Below, piece by piece: positions 1 through 10,400 of a DNA stretch of 64,000 nt; within the stretch, counting starts at the first letter, position 1, and the number at the start of each line of letters is the position of its first letter. The stretch is from positions 124,001 through 188,000 of the forward strand of contig NZ_SLUL01000005.1 of assembly GCF_004341205.1 (NCBI RefSeq), read 5' to 3'. The notes beneath the pieces were generated by a model. The model saw only the letters and a program-made list of their open reading frames with translations. It had not been told where the DNA came from and ran no database searches. Made by a program: the position numbers and the translations under genes. Source of the DNA: Thermolongibacillus altinsuensis (GTDB lineage: Bacteria; Bacillota; Bacilli; Bacillales; Anoxybacillaceae).

Positions 1-722
1 GATTAGAAGGCGTATATTCCCACTCGGGGTTAACAGGGGGAGATGCCTTTCGTTTACAAGCATACATTCAAAAAGGAGCGTTTTTATCGGGTGAGACGAT
101 TTTAGATGCCGTGAGTAAAGCAATGGCGACAAATGAAGTAAACGCTGCGATGGGAACGATTTGCGCAACACCGACAGCCGGTTCGGCAGGAGTTGTACCC
201 GGAACGTTATTTGCTGTAAAAGAAAAGTTAAACCCGACAAGAGAGCAAATGATTGAGTTTTTGTTTACAGCAGGAGCGTTTGGGCTTGTCGTCGCCAACA
301 ATGCTTCTATTTCTGGAGCGGCAGGAGGATGCCAAGCAGAGGTCGGATCGGCGGCTGGGATGGCAGCGGCTGCCCTTGTCGAATTGGCAGGAGGAACGCC
401 GAGTCAAGCGGCCGAAGCGATGGCGATCGCGTTAAAAAATATGCTAGGATTAGTATGTGATCCAGTGGCGGGGCTTGTTGAAGTTCCGTGTGTGAAACGA
501 AATGCCATTGGTGCGGCAAATGCGATGATCGCAGCGGATATGGCGCTTGCTGGAATTAAAAGCCGCATTCCTTGCGATGAAGTGATTGAAACGATGTTTC
601 GTATTGGACAAACGATGCCAGTTGCATTAAAAGAAACCGCACAAGGAGGGTTAGCGGCGACGCCGACCGCTCGCCGACTAGAAGCGAGCATTTTCGGCAA
701 GCCATTAAACAAAGGTGAGTAA
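1..722 (+). CDS. sdaAA: L-serine dehydratase, iron-sulfur-dependent, alpha subunit (5' truncated by window edge)
   Basis: This is the C-terminal part of the alpha subunit of the bacterial [4Fe-4S] L-serine ammonia-lyase, which converts serine to pyruvate and ammonia. The first complete codon is at position 3, and the reading frame runs open from the window edge to TAA at 720-722. The segments SGAAGGCQAEVGSAAG and GLVCDPVAGLVEVPC carry the cysteines expected to bind the cluster. The beta subunit gene sdaAB is expected just upstream, outside the window. The stop overlaps the start of recG, so the two genes are probably cotranscribed and translationally coupled, as in B. subtilis. Confidence 0.95.
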   Translation, partial: LEGVYSHSGLTGGDAFRLQAYIQKGAFLSGETILDAVSKAMATNEVNAAMGTICATPTAGSAGVVPGTLFAVKEKLNPTREQMIEFLFTAGAFGLVVANNASISGAAGGCQAEVGSAAGMAAAALVELAGGTPSQAAEAMAIALKNMLGLVCDPVAGLVEVPCVKRNAIGAANAMIAADMALAGIKSRIPCDEVIETMFRIGQTMPVALKETAQGGLAATPTARRLEASIFGKPLNKGE

Positions 723-2763
723 CGTTTTGCAACAATCGGTCATAGCGATTAAAGGAATTGGGGAAGAAACAGCTGAAGCGTTACGGGAGATGGGGATCGT
801 TACGATTGAAGATTTATTGAACCATTTTCCGTTTCGCTACGAAGATTATCGTGTGTGCAACTTGGAAGAGGCCAAGCACGATGAGAAAATAACCGTAACA
901 GGTAAAATTTATAGCGAGCCTTCCCTTACGTACTATAGCCGCAAGAAATCGCGGCTGGTGTTTCGCGTGTTGGTTGATCGCTATTTAATTACGGCTGTTT
1001 GCTTTAATCGACCTTATTTAAAGAATAAACTTTCTTTGCACGATACGATCACGATTACTGGGAAGTGGGATCAACATCGTCAAACGATCACCGTCCAAGA
1101 GTTAAAAATCGGGACGATGATCGCAAAAAAAGAAATCGAACCTGTTTATTCGACGCGCGGCGAAATAACGGTGAAAGGAATGAGAAGGTTTATTTCGCTG
1201 GCGTTGCAGCAATACAGCGATTCCATTGTTGATCCGCTTCCTTTATCGATTCGGCAAAAATATCGGTTGTTGTCGAAAAAAGAAGCGCTCCGTGCCATTC
1301 ACTTGCCGCTTTCGCATGAACAACTCAAACAGGCGCGACGGCGGCTTGTTTATGAAGAATTTTTGCTATTTCAACTGAAAATGCAAGCATTGCGCAAATT
1401 TCAGCGAGAGCACTCAGCAGGTATTTCCCATTCTTTTTCGACAGAAAAGCTGCAAGCGTTTATTGATTCATTACCGTTTCCGTTAACGAATGCCCAAAAG
1501 CGGGTCGTGCATGAAATTCTTGAAGATATGAAATCTCCTTATCGAATGAACCGCCTTTTGCAGGGCGATGTCGGTTCGGGAAAAACGGTTGTTGCTGCTA
1601 TTGTCCTTTATGCTGCTTATTTGTCAGGCTACCAAGGGGCATTGATGGTGCCGACCGAAATTTTAGCCGAGCAACACGCGCAATCATTAAAACAATTGCT
1701 GCAACCAATGAACGTGTCGGTAGAATTGTTAACAAGCTCGGTGAAAGGAAAAAAAAGAAAAGAACTGTTAGAACAGCTTGCTTCTGGATCTGTTGATATC
1801 GTCATTGGCACGCATGCGCTTATTCAAGACGATGTGAATTTTCACAAGCTTGGTCTCGTGATTACCGATGAACAACATCGGTTTGGCGTAGAACAGCGCC
1901 GGATTTTGCGGGAAAAAGGGCAATCGCCGGATGTGCTGTTTATGACGGCAACACCCATTCCGCGGACGTTGGCGATTACCGTATTTGGAGAAATGGACGT
2001 TTCGATCATCGATGAGATGCCAAAAGGACGCAAAAAAATTGAAACATATTGGGTTAAACATGATATGCTTGAACGCGTGCTTAACTTCATCGCCAAAGAA
2101 GTGGAAAAGGGAAGACAAGCATACGTCATCTGTCCGCTTATTGAAGAATCAGAAAAGTTAGACGTCCAAAACGCCATTGATGTTCATAGCATGTTGACTC
2201 ATTATTACAAAGGAAAGTATCGAATTGGTCTTATGCACGGACGTCTTTCCGCAGAAGAGAAGGAACGAGTGATGAGGGCGTTCAGTGCGAATGAAATCCA
2301 AATTTTAGTATCGACCACGGTCGTTGAAGTTGGAGTGAATGTGCCGAATGCAACCGTGATGGTCATTTATGATGCGGATCGCTTTGGATTGGCGCAGCTT
2401 CACCAGCTGCGCGGCCGGGTCGGACGCGGAAGTGAGCAATCCTACTGTATTTTAGTAGCGGATCCAAAGTCCGAAACAGGAAAAGAGCGAATGCGAATTA
2501 TGACGGAAACGAATGATGGATTTGTGTTGTCTGAAAAAGATTTGCAGCTGCGAGGTCCAGGAGACTTTTTCGGAACAAAACAAAGCGGAATGCCTGAATT
2601 CCGTCTTGGTGATGTTGTCCATGATTATCGCATTTTAGAAGTGGCGCGTGATGATGCAGCCAAGCTCATTCAATCGACTGCTTTTTGGCGGGATGATGAA
2701 TATGCGCTATTGCGCAGTTATCTAGAGCAATCAGGCGTTTTGCATGGAGAAAAATTAGATTAA
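715..2763 (+). CDS. recG: ATP-dependent DNA helicase RecG
   Basis: RecG is a branch-migrating superfamily 2 helicase that regresses stalled replication forks and processes Holliday junctions. The protein is 682 residues, normal for the family. An OB-fold wedge domain lies at about residues 50-150. Walker A is GDVGSGKT at about 284-291, the DEQH box is at 385-388, and a helicase C-terminal domain ends in the arginine-rich HQLRGRVGRG motif VI. The start is a GTG inside the last codons of sdaAA (8-base overlap), and the product begins MSNVLQQSV. No terminator is visible between recG and the fapR promoter. Confidence 0.97.
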   Translation: MSNVLQQSVIAIKGIGEETAEALREMGIVTIEDLLNHFPFRYEDYRVCNLEEAKHDEKITVTGKIYSEPSLTYYSRKKSRLVFRVLVDRYLITAVCFNRPYLKNKLSLHDTITITGKWDQHRQTITVQELKIGTMIAKKEIEPVYSTRGEITVKGMRRFISLALQQYSDSIVDPLPLSIRQKYRLLSKKEALRAIHLPLSHEQLKQARRRLVYEEFLLFQLKMQALRKFQREHSAGISHSFSTEKLQAFIDSLPFPLTNAQKRVVHEILEDMKSPYRMNRLLQGDVGSGKTVVAAIVLYAAYLSGYQGALMVPTEILAEQHAQSLKQLLQPMNVSVELLTSSVKGKKRKELLEQLASGSVDIVIGTHALIQDDVNFHKLGLVITDEQHRFGVEQRRILREKGQSPDVLFMTATPIPRTLAITVFGEMDVSIIDEMPKGRKKIETYWVKHDMLERVLNFIAKEVEKGRQAYVICPLIEESEKLDVQNAIDVHSMLTHYYKGKYRIGLMHGRLSAEEKERVMRAFSANEIQILVSTTVVEVGVNVPNATVMVIYDADRFGLAQLHQLRGRVGRGSEQSYCILVADPKSETGKERMRIMTETNDGFVLSEKDLQLRGPGDFFGTKQSGMPEFRLGDVVHDYRILEVARDDAAKLIQSTAFWRDDEYALLRSYLEQSGVLHGEKLD

Positions 2764-2777
2764 AGAAGAATTTTATC

Positions 2778-2806
2778 TTGAAATCTAGCTTTTATAATTA
2801 TATACT
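2778..2806 (+). promoter_or_regulatory. Sigma-A type promoter of the fapR-plsX-fabD-fabG operon
   Basis: A TTGAAA -35 box at 2778-2783 and a TATACT -10 box at 2801-2806 are separated by 17 bases. The predicted transcription start near 2813 falls inside the FapR operator, the same arrangement as in B. subtilis. Confidence 0.75.
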
Positions 2807-2809
2807 ACT

Positions 2810-2825
2810 ATTAGTACCTAGTAAT
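2810..2825 (+). promoter_or_regulatory. FapR operator (autoregulation)
   Basis: The 16-base sequence ATTAGTACCTAGTAAT is an imperfect palindrome with 12 of 16 symmetric positions. It contains the TTAGTACCTAG core typical of FapR boxes. It lies immediately downstream of the -10 box and upstream of fapR, so bound FapR would block transcription until malonyl-CoA releases it. Assignment rests on the remembered B. subtilis/S. aureus consensus. Confidence 0.82.
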
Positions 2826-2847
2826 AAAACTGGATGGTGGATCGATA

Positions 2848-3444
2848 ATGAGACGAAACAAACGTGAACGGCAAAGATTGTTGCAAGAGACCATTGAAGA
2901 AAATCCATTCATTACAGATGAAGAGCTAGCGGAAAAGTTTTCTGTCAGCATTCAAACGATCCGCCTTGATCGCCTTGAATTATCGATACCAGAACTTCGC
3001 GAACGAATTAAAAACGTCGCGAAGCAAACGTTCGCTGATAAGGTCAAATCTTTGCCGATTGAAGAAGTGATTGGAGAAATTATTGACATTCAACCCGATG
3101 ATAGCGCAATTTCGATTTTTGATGTTAAAAAAGAACATGTGTTTAAACGCAATCAAATTGCGCGTGGTCATCATTTGTTTGCACAAGCCAACTCGCTAGC
3201 GGTTGCTGTGATCAATGATGAGTTAGCGCTAACAGCGAAAGCGAACATTCGCTTTATGCGCCCTGTAAAAGAAGGAGAAAGGGTCGTAGCAAAAGCGAAA
3301 GTGAAAAAACTGAATGAAAATGGTCGAACGATTGTTGAAGTAAACAGTTATGTCGGACAAGAACTTGTCTTTTTCGGAGAATTCCATATGTATCGTTCAA
3401 ACGTAGCAAAAAAGGGTGAAGGCAACGATGAAAATAGCAATTGA
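2848..3444 (+). CDS. fapR: Malonyl-CoA-responsive transcriptional repressor FapR
   Basis: FapR represses fatty acid and phospholipid synthesis genes in Firmicutes and is released from DNA by malonyl-CoA. The 198-residue product has an N-terminal DeoR-like helix-turn-helix (about residues 23-46, [20 protein letters not shown]). A C-terminal hotdog-fold effector domain follows (about 80-185). A purine-rich Shine-Dalgarno region precedes the ATG at 2848. The gene overlaps plsX by 17 bases in another frame, so the regulator and its target are cotranscribed. Confidence 0.96.
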   Translation: MRRNKRERQRLLQETIEENPFITDEELAEKFSVSIQTIRLDRLELSIPELRERIKNVAKQTFADKVKSLPIEEVIGEIIDIQPDDSAISIFDVKKEHVFKRNQIARGHHLFAQANSLAVAVINDELALTAKANIRFMRPVKEGERVVAKAKVKKLNENGRTIVEVNSYVGQELVFFGEFHMYRSNVAKKGEGNDENSN

Positions 3445-4420
3445 TGCCATGGGAGGAGATCACGCACCAAAAGAGGTTGTGATCGGAGCACAAAAAGCGA
3501 TCGAACAATTTCCTGATATCGAAATTACACTCATTGGTCATGAACAACAAATTCGCTCATTTTTAACAAAAGATGAGCGAATCAACATTGTACATACAGA
3601 AGAAGTCATTGAAGCAACAGACGAACCTGTTCGCGCAGTGCGCCGAAAAAAAAATTCGTCCATGGTTTTAATGGCAAAAGAAGTGAGTGAAGGACGAGCT
3701 GATGCTTGTATTTCTGCAGGAAATACAGGAGCTTTAATGGCCGCAGGGCTTTTCATCGTCGGCAGAATTGAAGGGATTGACCGTCCAGCCTTAGCTCCAA
3801 CATTGCCAACGGTGGGAGGAGAAGGATTTTTATTGTTAGATGTCGGTGCGAATGTCGATGCGCGTCCTGAACATTTGTTGCAATACGCGCTCATGGGAGC
3901 TGTTTATGCTGAGCGTGTTCGCCATATTTCCAATCCGCGCGTGGCCCTTTTAAATGTTGGGACAGAAGATCAAAAAGGGAATGAATTAGCAAAAAAAGCG
4001 TTCCAATTAATCAAATCGTCCTCTCTCAATTTTATCGGCAATGTTGAAGCGCGTGATTTGTTAGAAGGAGTTGCCGATGTCGTTGTGACGGATGGTTTTA
4101 CAGGAAACGTTGCTTTAAAAACGATTGAAGGAACAGCGATTTCGCTTTTTGCGATGTTAAAGTCCGCGCTTACGAGCCGTTGGACGAGCAAAATCGCTGC
4201 CTCCATGTTAAAGCCGCAATTAATCGAGTTGAAGAAAAAAATGGACTACTCTGAATACGGGGGAGCGGCTCTTTTTGGATTAAAGGCTCCTGTCATTAAA
4301 GCGCACGGCTCTTCCGATGCTCATGCTATTTTTCATGCGGTTCGTCAAGCAAGAGAAATGGTGGCGAAAGATGTGGCCTTGACGATTAAACAATCGTTAG
4401 AACGGATGGCGAATGAATAA
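3428..4420 (+). CDS. plsX: Phosphate acyltransferase PlsX
   Basis: PlsX converts acyl-ACP and phosphate to acyl-phosphate, the acyl donor used by PlsY to start phospholipid synthesis. The 330-residue protein starts [16 protein letters not shown], the hallmark N-terminus of the family. An in-frame GTG at 3416 lies within the ribosome-binding region AAAGGGTGA, so the ATG at 3428 is preferred. Conserved blocks such as [11 protein letters not shown] and the glycine-rich [10 protein letters not shown] are present. The gene is embedded between fapR and fabD and is a FapR target. Confidence 0.97.
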   Translation: MKIAIDAMGGDHAPKEVVIGAQKAIEQFPDIEITLIGHEQQIRSFLTKDERINIVHTEEVIEATDEPVRAVRRKKNSSMVLMAKEVSEGRADACISAGNTGALMAAGLFIVGRIEGIDRPALAPTLPTVGGEGFLLLDVGANVDARPEHLLQYALMGAVYAERVRHISNPRVALLNVGTEDQKGNELAKKAFQLIKSSSLNFIGNVEARDLLEGVADVVVTDGFTGNVALKTIEGTAISLFAMLKSALTSRWTSKIAASMLKPQLIELKKKMDYSEYGGAALFGLKAPVIKAHGSSDAHAIFHAVRQAREMVAKDVALTIKQSLERMANE

Positions 4421-4434
4421 AAAGAGGTGAAATG

Positions 4435-5376
4435 ATGGGGAAAACGGCATTTATTTTTCCAGGACAAGGTTCGCAAACGGTCGGAATGGGAAAAGAATTT
4501 GCACAGAAAGATGAAAAAGTGGCTTCATTTTTCAAAAAAGCAGATGAGCGATTAGGGTTTTCGCTATCAACGATTATTTTTGAAGGGCCGCAAGAAACAT
4601 TAACGAGAACAGAAAATGCTCAACCAGCGCTATTGACCATGAGTATCGCTTTGTTTGAAAAAGTAAAAGAAGCTGGCTTCGTCCCTGATTATGTCGCCGG
4701 GCATAGCTTAGGTGAATATAGCGCATTGGTTGCAGCTTCCGTACTTTCGTTTGAAGATGCCGTTTATGTCGTACGAAAGCGCGGTGAATTGATGGAAGAA
4801 GCGGTTCCTGCAGGGGAAGGAACGATGGCGGCAGTGCTCGGAATGGATGAACCACTTCTTGCTTCGATCGTTGCAAAAGCAGCAAAGGAAGTGGCGCCTG
4901 TGCAGCTTGCAAATTTAAATTGTCCAGGACAAATTGTCATTTCTGGTGCGAAACAAGGGGTTGAGTATGCTGCAAAGCTCGCAAAGGAGCAGGGAGCAAA
5001 GCGCGTCATTCCGCTTGAAGTAAGCGGGCCTTTTCATTCGAGCTTAATGAAGCCAGCAGCGGATCGCTTAGCGCAAGTGCTTAATGAAGTTCGCATGCAT
5101 GATAGCAGCATCCCAATCATTTCAAACGTAACAGCCCAACCGATGATCAAAAAAGAAGAAATAAAAGAAAAGCTGATTGAACAATTATTTTCTCCTGTTC
5201 GTTGGGAGCAATCCGTGCAAACGATGATCGAACTTGGTGTTGATACATTCGTGGAAATCGGTCCTGGAAAAGTATTGAGCGGTCTTGTCAAAAAAATAAA
5301 CCGCAACGTTCGCGTCTATGCCATCCATGACGAGGTCTCACTTGCGACAACGATTGCGGCTTTAAAGGAGGAGTAA
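4435..5376 (+). CDS. fabD: Malonyl-CoA:ACP S-malonyltransferase
   Basis: FabD loads malonate from CoA onto acyl carrier protein for chain elongation. The product (313 residues from this ATG) begins [14 protein letters not shown]. The nucleophile elbow GHSLGEYSA places the catalytic Ser at about residue 91, and the His lies in SGPFHSSLM. Two tandem ATGs occur (4432 and 4435). The second is preferred because the Shine-Dalgarno GAGGTG ends at 4430, almost touching the first. The gene lies 14 bases after plsX and 2 bases before fabG. Confidence 0.96.
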   Translation: MGKTAFIFPGQGSQTVGMGKEFAQKDEKVASFFKKADERLGFSLSTIIFEGPQETLTRTENAQPALLTMSIALFEKVKEAGFVPDYVAGHSLGEYSALVAASVLSFEDAVYVVRKRGELMEEAVPAGEGTMAAVLGMDEPLLASIVAKAAKEVAPVQLANLNCPGQIVISGAKQGVEYAAKLAKEQGAKRVIPLEVSGPFHSSLMKPAADRLAQVLNEVRMHDSSIPIISNVTAQPMIKKEEIKEKLIEQLFSPVRWEQSVQTMIELGVDTFVEIGPGKVLSGLVKKINRNVRVYAIHDEVSLATTIAALKEE

Positions 5377-5378
5377 AA

Positions 5379-6116
5379 ATGGAAGGGAAAGTAGCGATTG
5401 TGACAGGGGCGTCGCGCGGGATTGGGCGTGCGATTGCGCTGGAGTTAGCGCGTCGTGGAGCCAAGGTAGCGGTCAATTATGCAGGAAGTGAAGCGAAGGC
5501 AAATGAAGTGGTCGCTGAAATTATCGAAAACGGCGGCGAAGCGTTTGCGATTCAGGCAGATGTTTCAAAAAGCGATGCGGTGGAAAACATGGTAAAAGAA
5601 GTATTGGAACGTTACGGCCGCATCGACATTTTAGTGAACAATGCGGGAATTACGCGCGACAACTTGTTAATGCGCATGAAGGAAGAAGAATGGGATGAAG
5701 TGTTAAACATTAATTTAAAAGGGGTTTTTAACTGCACAAAAGCGGTTGCGCGCCCGATGATGAAACAACGTTACGGCCGCATCGTCAACATCGCTTCGAT
5801 TGTCGGGGTAAGCGGCAATGCTGGACAAGCAAACTACGTTGCGGCGAAGGCGGGTGTGATCGGTTTAACGAAAACGGCTGCAAAGGAATTGGCAAGCCGA
5901 AATATTACGGTGAACGCCGTTGCCCCTGGGTTTATTACAACGGATATGACCGATCAGCTAAGTGAGGAAGTGCGCACGGAGATGTTAAAACATATTCCGC
6001 TTGCTCGCTTCGGAAAGCCTGAAGATATTGCCCATGTCGTTGCTTTCCTTGTCTCCGACGGCGCAAGTTACATGACAGGGCAAACCATCCATGTGGATGG
6101 CGGCATGGTGATGTAA
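5379..6116 (+). CDS. fabG: 3-oxoacyl-[ACP] reductase FabG
   Basis: FabG is the NADPH-dependent short-chain dehydrogenase that performs the first reduction in each fatty-acid elongation cycle. The 245-residue protein shows the cofactor motif TGASRGIG near the N-terminus, the NNAG motif, and the catalytic triad Ser140, Tyr153 and Lys157 (YVAAK). It follows fabD with only two bases between stop and start, and has a strong AAAGGAGG ribosome-binding site inside the end of fabD. Confidence 0.96.
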   Translation: MEGKVAIVTGASRGIGRAIALELARRGAKVAVNYAGSEAKANEVVAEIIENGGEAFAIQADVSKSDAVENMVKEVLERYGRIDILVNNAGITRDNLLMRMKEEEWDEVLNINLKGVFNCTKAVARPMMKQRYGRIVNIASIVGVSGNAGQANYVAAKAGVIGLTKTAAKELASRNITVNAVAPGFITTDMTDQLSEEVRTEMLKHIPLARFGKPEDIAHVVAFLVSDGASYMTGQTIHVDGGMVM

Positions 6117-6146
6117 AAATCCGTTTTATTTTCCACTAGAATTCAG

Positions 6147-6152
6147 TATAAT
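6147..6152 (+). promoter_or_regulatory. Candidate -10 element of an acpP promoter
   Basis: A consensus TATAAT lies in the fabG-acpP gap, 23 bases before the acpP start. The -35 region at the right distance (around 6124-6129) is only a T-rich stretch, so this is tentative. A dedicated promoter for the very abundant acyl carrier protein is plausible and is known for B. subtilis. Confidence 0.45.
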
Positions 6153-6174
6153 GTCTTGAGGGGAGGTGAGCAAA

Positions 6175-6411
6175 ATGGCAGATGTATTAGAGCGCGTAAC
6201 GAAAATTATCGTTGACCGCTTAGGCGTTGAAGAGTCACAAGTGACGCTTGAATCTTCATTTAAAGAAGATTTAGGTGCAGACTCTTTAGATGTTGTTGAG
6301 CTTGTTATGGAATTGGAAGACGAGTTTGATATGGAAATTTCAGACGAAGAGGCGGAGAAAATTGTAACAGTTGGTGATGCAGTCAACTACATAAAAAGCC
6401 GCCTATCATAA
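6175..6411 (+). CDS. acpP: Acyl carrier protein
   Basis: This is the acyl carrier of fatty acid synthesis. The 78-residue acidic protein has the attachment motif [10 protein letters not shown] with Ser37 as the 4'-phosphopantetheine site. The start is the ATG at 6175, giving MADVLERV, because an upstream in-frame GTG at 6166 is part of the Shine-Dalgarno GGGAGGTGAG. The gene closes the fatty-acid cluster and is followed by a terminator hairpin before rnc. Confidence 0.97.
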   Translation: MADVLERVTKIIVDRLGVEESQVTLESSFKEDLGADSLDVVELVMELEDEFDMEISDEEAEKIVTVGDAVNYIKSRLS

Positions 6412-6419
6412 ATAATAGA

Positions 6420-6457
6420 AAAGTCCCGTTCGTTAGCGGGGCTTTCTATGCTTTTTT
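6420..6457 (+). terminator. Probable intrinsic terminator after acpP
   Basis: Arms AAAGTCCCGT (6420-6429) and GCGGGGCTTT (6436-6445) pair over 10 bp including two G-U pairs, with a 6-base loop. The T-rich tract starts a few bases later (TTTTTT at about 6452), so termination may be partial and allow readthrough into rnc. Confidence 0.6.
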
Positions 6458-6484
6458 ATGTTGACAGTGGAGGGTTTTTTATTT

Positions 6485-7216
6485 ATGTCGAAGCAACGAC
6501 CAATTGGAAACATCAATACAAAATTCAAACAATTTCAAGAAAAAATCGGCATTACATTTCGAAATGAAAAATTGCTGATCCAGGCTTTTACCCATTCATC
6601 ATATGTGAATGAGCATCGTAAAAGACCGCATGAAGATAATGAACGGCTCGAGTTTTTGGGAGATGCCGTGTTGGAACTCACGATTTCACAATATTTGTTT
6701 GAAAAATTTCCGCAGATGAGTGAAGGAGAATTAACAAAGTTGCGCGCTGCCATTGTTTGTGAACCTTCCCTTGTCACGTTTGCTCACTCCCTTTCCTTTG
6801 GAGAACTTGTATTGCTCGGTAAAGGTGAAGAAATGACAGGCGGACGAATGCGTCCTTCTCTTCTAGCTGATGTGTTCGAGGCGTTTGTTGGTGCCCTTTA
6901 TTTAGATCAAGGGATGGATGCGGTTGTAAAATTTTTGGAAAAAACGATTTTTCCAAAAATTAATGAAGGTGCTTTTTCTCATGTGATGGATTACAAAAGC
7001 CAATTACAAGAATTGGTTCAACGCGACGGAAGCGGGGTTTTGGAATATAAAATTTTACAAGAAAAAGGTCCTGCTCATAATAAAGAGTTTGTCTCCCGCG
7101 TATCGTTAAACGGTCAAGAGCTCGGAATTGGGGTTGGCAAATCGAAAAAAGAAGCAGAACAACGTGCGGCGCAAATGGCATTAGAAAAATTAAAAACCGT
7201 TAACAGCGGCGACTGA
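6485..7216 (+). CDS. rnc: Ribonuclease III
   Basis: RNase III cleaves double-stranded RNA in rRNA precursor and mRNA processing. From the ATG at 6485 the protein is 243 residues. The catalytic signature NERLEFLGD lies at about residues 52-60, the second acidic cluster is in [13 protein letters not shown], and a double-stranded RNA-binding domain fills the C-terminus (about 170-240). An earlier in-frame ATG at 6458 would add nine residues. The GTGGAGGG Shine-Dalgarno at about 6467-6474 supports 6485 and the Bacillus-like N-terminus. Confidence 0.96.
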   Translation: MSKQRPIGNINTKFKQFQEKIGITFRNEKLLIQAFTHSSYVNEHRKRPHEDNERLEFLGDAVLELTISQYLFEKFPQMSEGELTKLRAAIVCEPSLVTFAHSLSFGELVLLGKGEEMTGGRMRPSLLADVFEAFVGALYLDQGMDAVVKFLEKTIFPKINEGAFSHVMDYKSQLQELVQRDGSGVLEYKILQEKGPAHNKEFVSRVSLNGQELGIGVGKSKKEAEQRAAQMALEKLKTVNSGD

Positions 7217-7300
7217 GATCATTTTCTGCCAAATTTTTCGGCAGACTGTGGCAAAAAATCAGAGGAGAAAGAATCTCCCACAAAAACTTGACACAAACGA

Positions 7301-7325
7301 TAGAGGCTGGCTCCTTGAGTCAGCC
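7301..7325 (+). other. Inverted repeat overlapping the smc promoter
   Basis: AGAGGCTGGCTC (7303-7314) can pair with GAGTCAGCCCTCT (7317-7329) with one bulged base. The block AGAGGCTG is repeated downstream at about 7390-7397, next to TGACTCAA, which is complementary to the TTGAGTCA here. No T-tract follows, so this is not a simple terminator. It may be an operator or a structured leader element. Confidence 0.4.
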
Positions 7326-7342
7326 CTCTATTATGTTACAAT
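7315..7342 (+). promoter_or_regulatory. Candidate sigma-A promoter with extended -10 upstream of smc
   Basis: TTGAGT (7315-7320) and TACAAT (7337-7342) are 16 bases apart, and the -10 box carries the extended TGT motif (7334-7336). It lies about 140 bases before the smc start. A better -35 match, TTGACA at 7288-7293, has no -10 at a suitable distance. Confidence 0.5.
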
Positions 7343-7360
7343 TATCTTATCTTTCCATAG

Positions 7361-7379
7361 GCGGCAAGTGAAAAGCCGC
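7361..7379 (+). other. Small hairpin in the smc leader
   Basis: GCGGC (7361-7365) and GCCGC (7375-7379) are complementary around a 9-base loop. The hairpin lies just downstream of the predicted start site of the smc transcript. Its function is unknown. Confidence 0.35.
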
Positions 7380-7482
7380 GTCATGACTCAAGAGGCTGAT
7401 TCCGAATATGAAACGCATTTTTTCTGATTTTATTTTCGCGCAGTACATAGTTGAAAACTTTTAAGTATAAAGGGGGATATAT

Positions 7483-10400
7483 GTGTTCCTCAAACGATTA
7501 GATATCATTGGTTTTAAATCATTTGCCGATCGCGTTTCGATCGATTTTGTCCCTGGAGTGACGGCAGTCGTCGGGCCGAACGGAAGCGGAAAAAGCAATA
7601 TTACCGATGCGATTCGTTGGGTGTTAGGAGAACAATCAGCGAAATCGCTACGCGGTACCAAAATGGAAGACATTATTTTTTCTGGCAGTGACTCGCGCAA
7701 ACCGTTGAATGTAGCGGAAGTAACGCTTACGCTTGACAACGAAGACCAATTTTTGCCGCTCGAATACCAAGAAATTAGCATTACGCGACGTGTTTATCGT
7801 TCAGGCGAAAGCGAATTTTTTATTAATAAACAGCCATGCCGGTTAAAAGATATTGTTGATCTATTTATGGACTCAGGGCTCGGTCGTGAAGCCTTTTCGA
7901 TCATTAGCCAAGGGAAAGTAGAAGAAATTCTTAGCAGCAAAGCAGAAGACCGCCGAACGATTTTTGAAGAAGCGGCAGGCGTTTTAAAATATAAAGTGCG
8001 CAAAAAGAAGGCTGAACATAAATTAAGCGAAACGGAAGATAATTTGCAGCGTGTAAACGACATTTTGCATGAATTAGAACAGCAGCTAGAGCCATTAAAA
8101 ATACAAGCTTCGATCGCGAAAGATTATCTTGAGAAGCGAGAAGAATTAGAGAAATATGAAGTGGCTTTAATCGTGCATGAAATTGAACAATTACATAAAC
8201 AATGGGAAGCCTTAAAGGAACAATTTGCGCAACATAAACAACAAGAAATGCAACTTTCGACACATCTTCAAAAAGAAGAGGCGAAAATTGAACAATTGCG
8301 CAATGAAATTGCTGCGCTAGATGAATCGATTGATGGTTTGCAACAAGTGCTATTGATTGCAAGTGAAGAACTGGAAAAGCTAGAAGGAAAGAAAGAAGTA
8401 TTTAAAGAGCGCAAAAAAAATGCAGCGAAGCAACAAGAACAAATGAACCAAAAAATTCAACAGTTGCTTGAGCGAGAAAAAACATTGAAAGCAGCCGAGC
8501 AAAAAGAACAAAACATGCTCGAGCAACTAAAAAAAGAAATTGCATCGCTACAAGCAGCGCTCAAGGAAAAAAATACAGCGCTTTCTTTATATGGTTTGCA
8601 GCTTGATGAACAAATTGAACAATTAAAAAGTGAATACATTGAGCTTGTTCATCAGCAAGCCTCTTTAAAAAACGAACGAACTCATTTACAGGCGCAGCTT
8701 GCTAAGCTCGAAACAAGAAAGAAAGAACTAGCTGTTACAAATCAAAAACAGATTGATGAACGCGAGCGGATCCAAGCACAAAATCAAGAGAAGAAAAGGA
8801 TCATTGAACAACTTGAACGAGAGATAGAACAAAACGAGAAGGCGCTTCGTAAGCAGGAGGAGAAGCTAGAGCAGCGCAAAGAGCATTATCGCCAAAAAGA
8901 AGCGATGCTTTATGAGGCTTATCAATATCTTCAACAAACAAAATCGCGCAAAGAAATGCTTGAAGCGATGCAACAAGACTATTCTGGCTTTTTTCAAGGG
9001 GTTAAAGAAGTATTAAAAGCCAAGGATCGCCTCAAAGGAATTAAAGGAGCTGTTGTTGAGCTCATTCAAGCTCCGAAAGAGTTGGAAACCGCGATTGAGG
9101 TAGCGCTTGGAAGCGCCGCTCAGCACGTAGTTGTTGCGGACGAAGAAAGCGCTCGAGAAGCGATTCGATATTTAAAGCAGCACGCTTACGGGAGAGCGAC
9201 ATTTTTACCATTGACCGTTATGCAGCCGAAACGAATTCCATCAGAACATCTCTCTTTATTAGAGCGCCATCCCGCTTACGTTGGAATCGCTGCCAATTTA
9301 ATTTCGTATGATGCCGCATACGAAAATATTATGATGAATGTACTCGGAACGGTCATCATTACAAAAGATTTAAAAAGCGCAAATGAATTAGCCCGTTTAT
9401 CGCAATATCGCTATCGTTTTGTTACTCTTGAAGGAGATGTAGTCAATCCAGGTGGAGCGATGACGGGGGGAGCGATCACGAAACAAGCAAGCTCCTTGCT
9501 TAGCAGAGCGCGCGAACTTGAAAAGGTGACCGAAAAATGGCGCCAGATGGAAGAGAAAACAAATCAACTGGAACGATATTTACAAAACGAAAAACAAGCG
9601 ATTTATGACGAAGAGAAGGCGCTTCTCTCTCAGCGTGAACAACTCGATGAGCTGCGTTTTACGTTGCAAGAGCGAAAAAGCGAGTTAAGAGAAATTGAGC
9701 TGCATGAACAAAATATTAATGAACGATTGGCTGTGTATGATCACGAAAAAGAAGCGCTCGAGCAGGAGATGAAAGAAATCCAGACACGTTTAAAAGAAGT
9801 GGACGAAAAAATTTCTGCTTTACAAAATCAATTAACAGAAATTGATGAACAAGTGCAAAAGTGGACGGAACAAAAAAATGTTGAACAAGTGTCAAAAGAG
9901 CGAATTCAAGAAGAAATCACCGCTTTGAAAGTGTCTCTAGCCGAAAAACAAGAACAGTTGAGAAACCAACAGGAACAAATCGAGCGGATGGCAAAGGAAT
10001 ATGCTGAAACAAAACGAGAGCGAATGAACATCCAACATGAGCTTGAACGGTTAATGAGCGAAATGAGCGAACATGATCGAGATGAAGAACAACTAGAACA
10101 GTTGCGGCAACAAAGGCTGCAAGATAAAAATGAAACGGTTCAACTGATCGCAAGCAGACGTGAGCAACGATTCGATTATCAAGCGAAATTGGAGCATCTC
10201 GAAAAAGAAACGAAAGAGTTAAAGAGACAATATAAACAATTAATCGATGCTCTCAAAGATGAAGAGGTGCGATTAACTCGTACAGATGTGGAACTCGATC
10301 ATTTATTATCCCGACTTCGAGAAGAATATGCGCTTTCGTTTGAAGCGGCGAAAGAAAAGTTTCCACTTTCTGTTTCTGTTGATGAAGCAAGAAAAAAAGT

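Noticed and set aside
404-712. Antisense open frames over sdaAA and many later genes
   Set aside because: They are shadows of strongly coding + strand genes, lack ribosome-binding sites and show no recognisable protein features.
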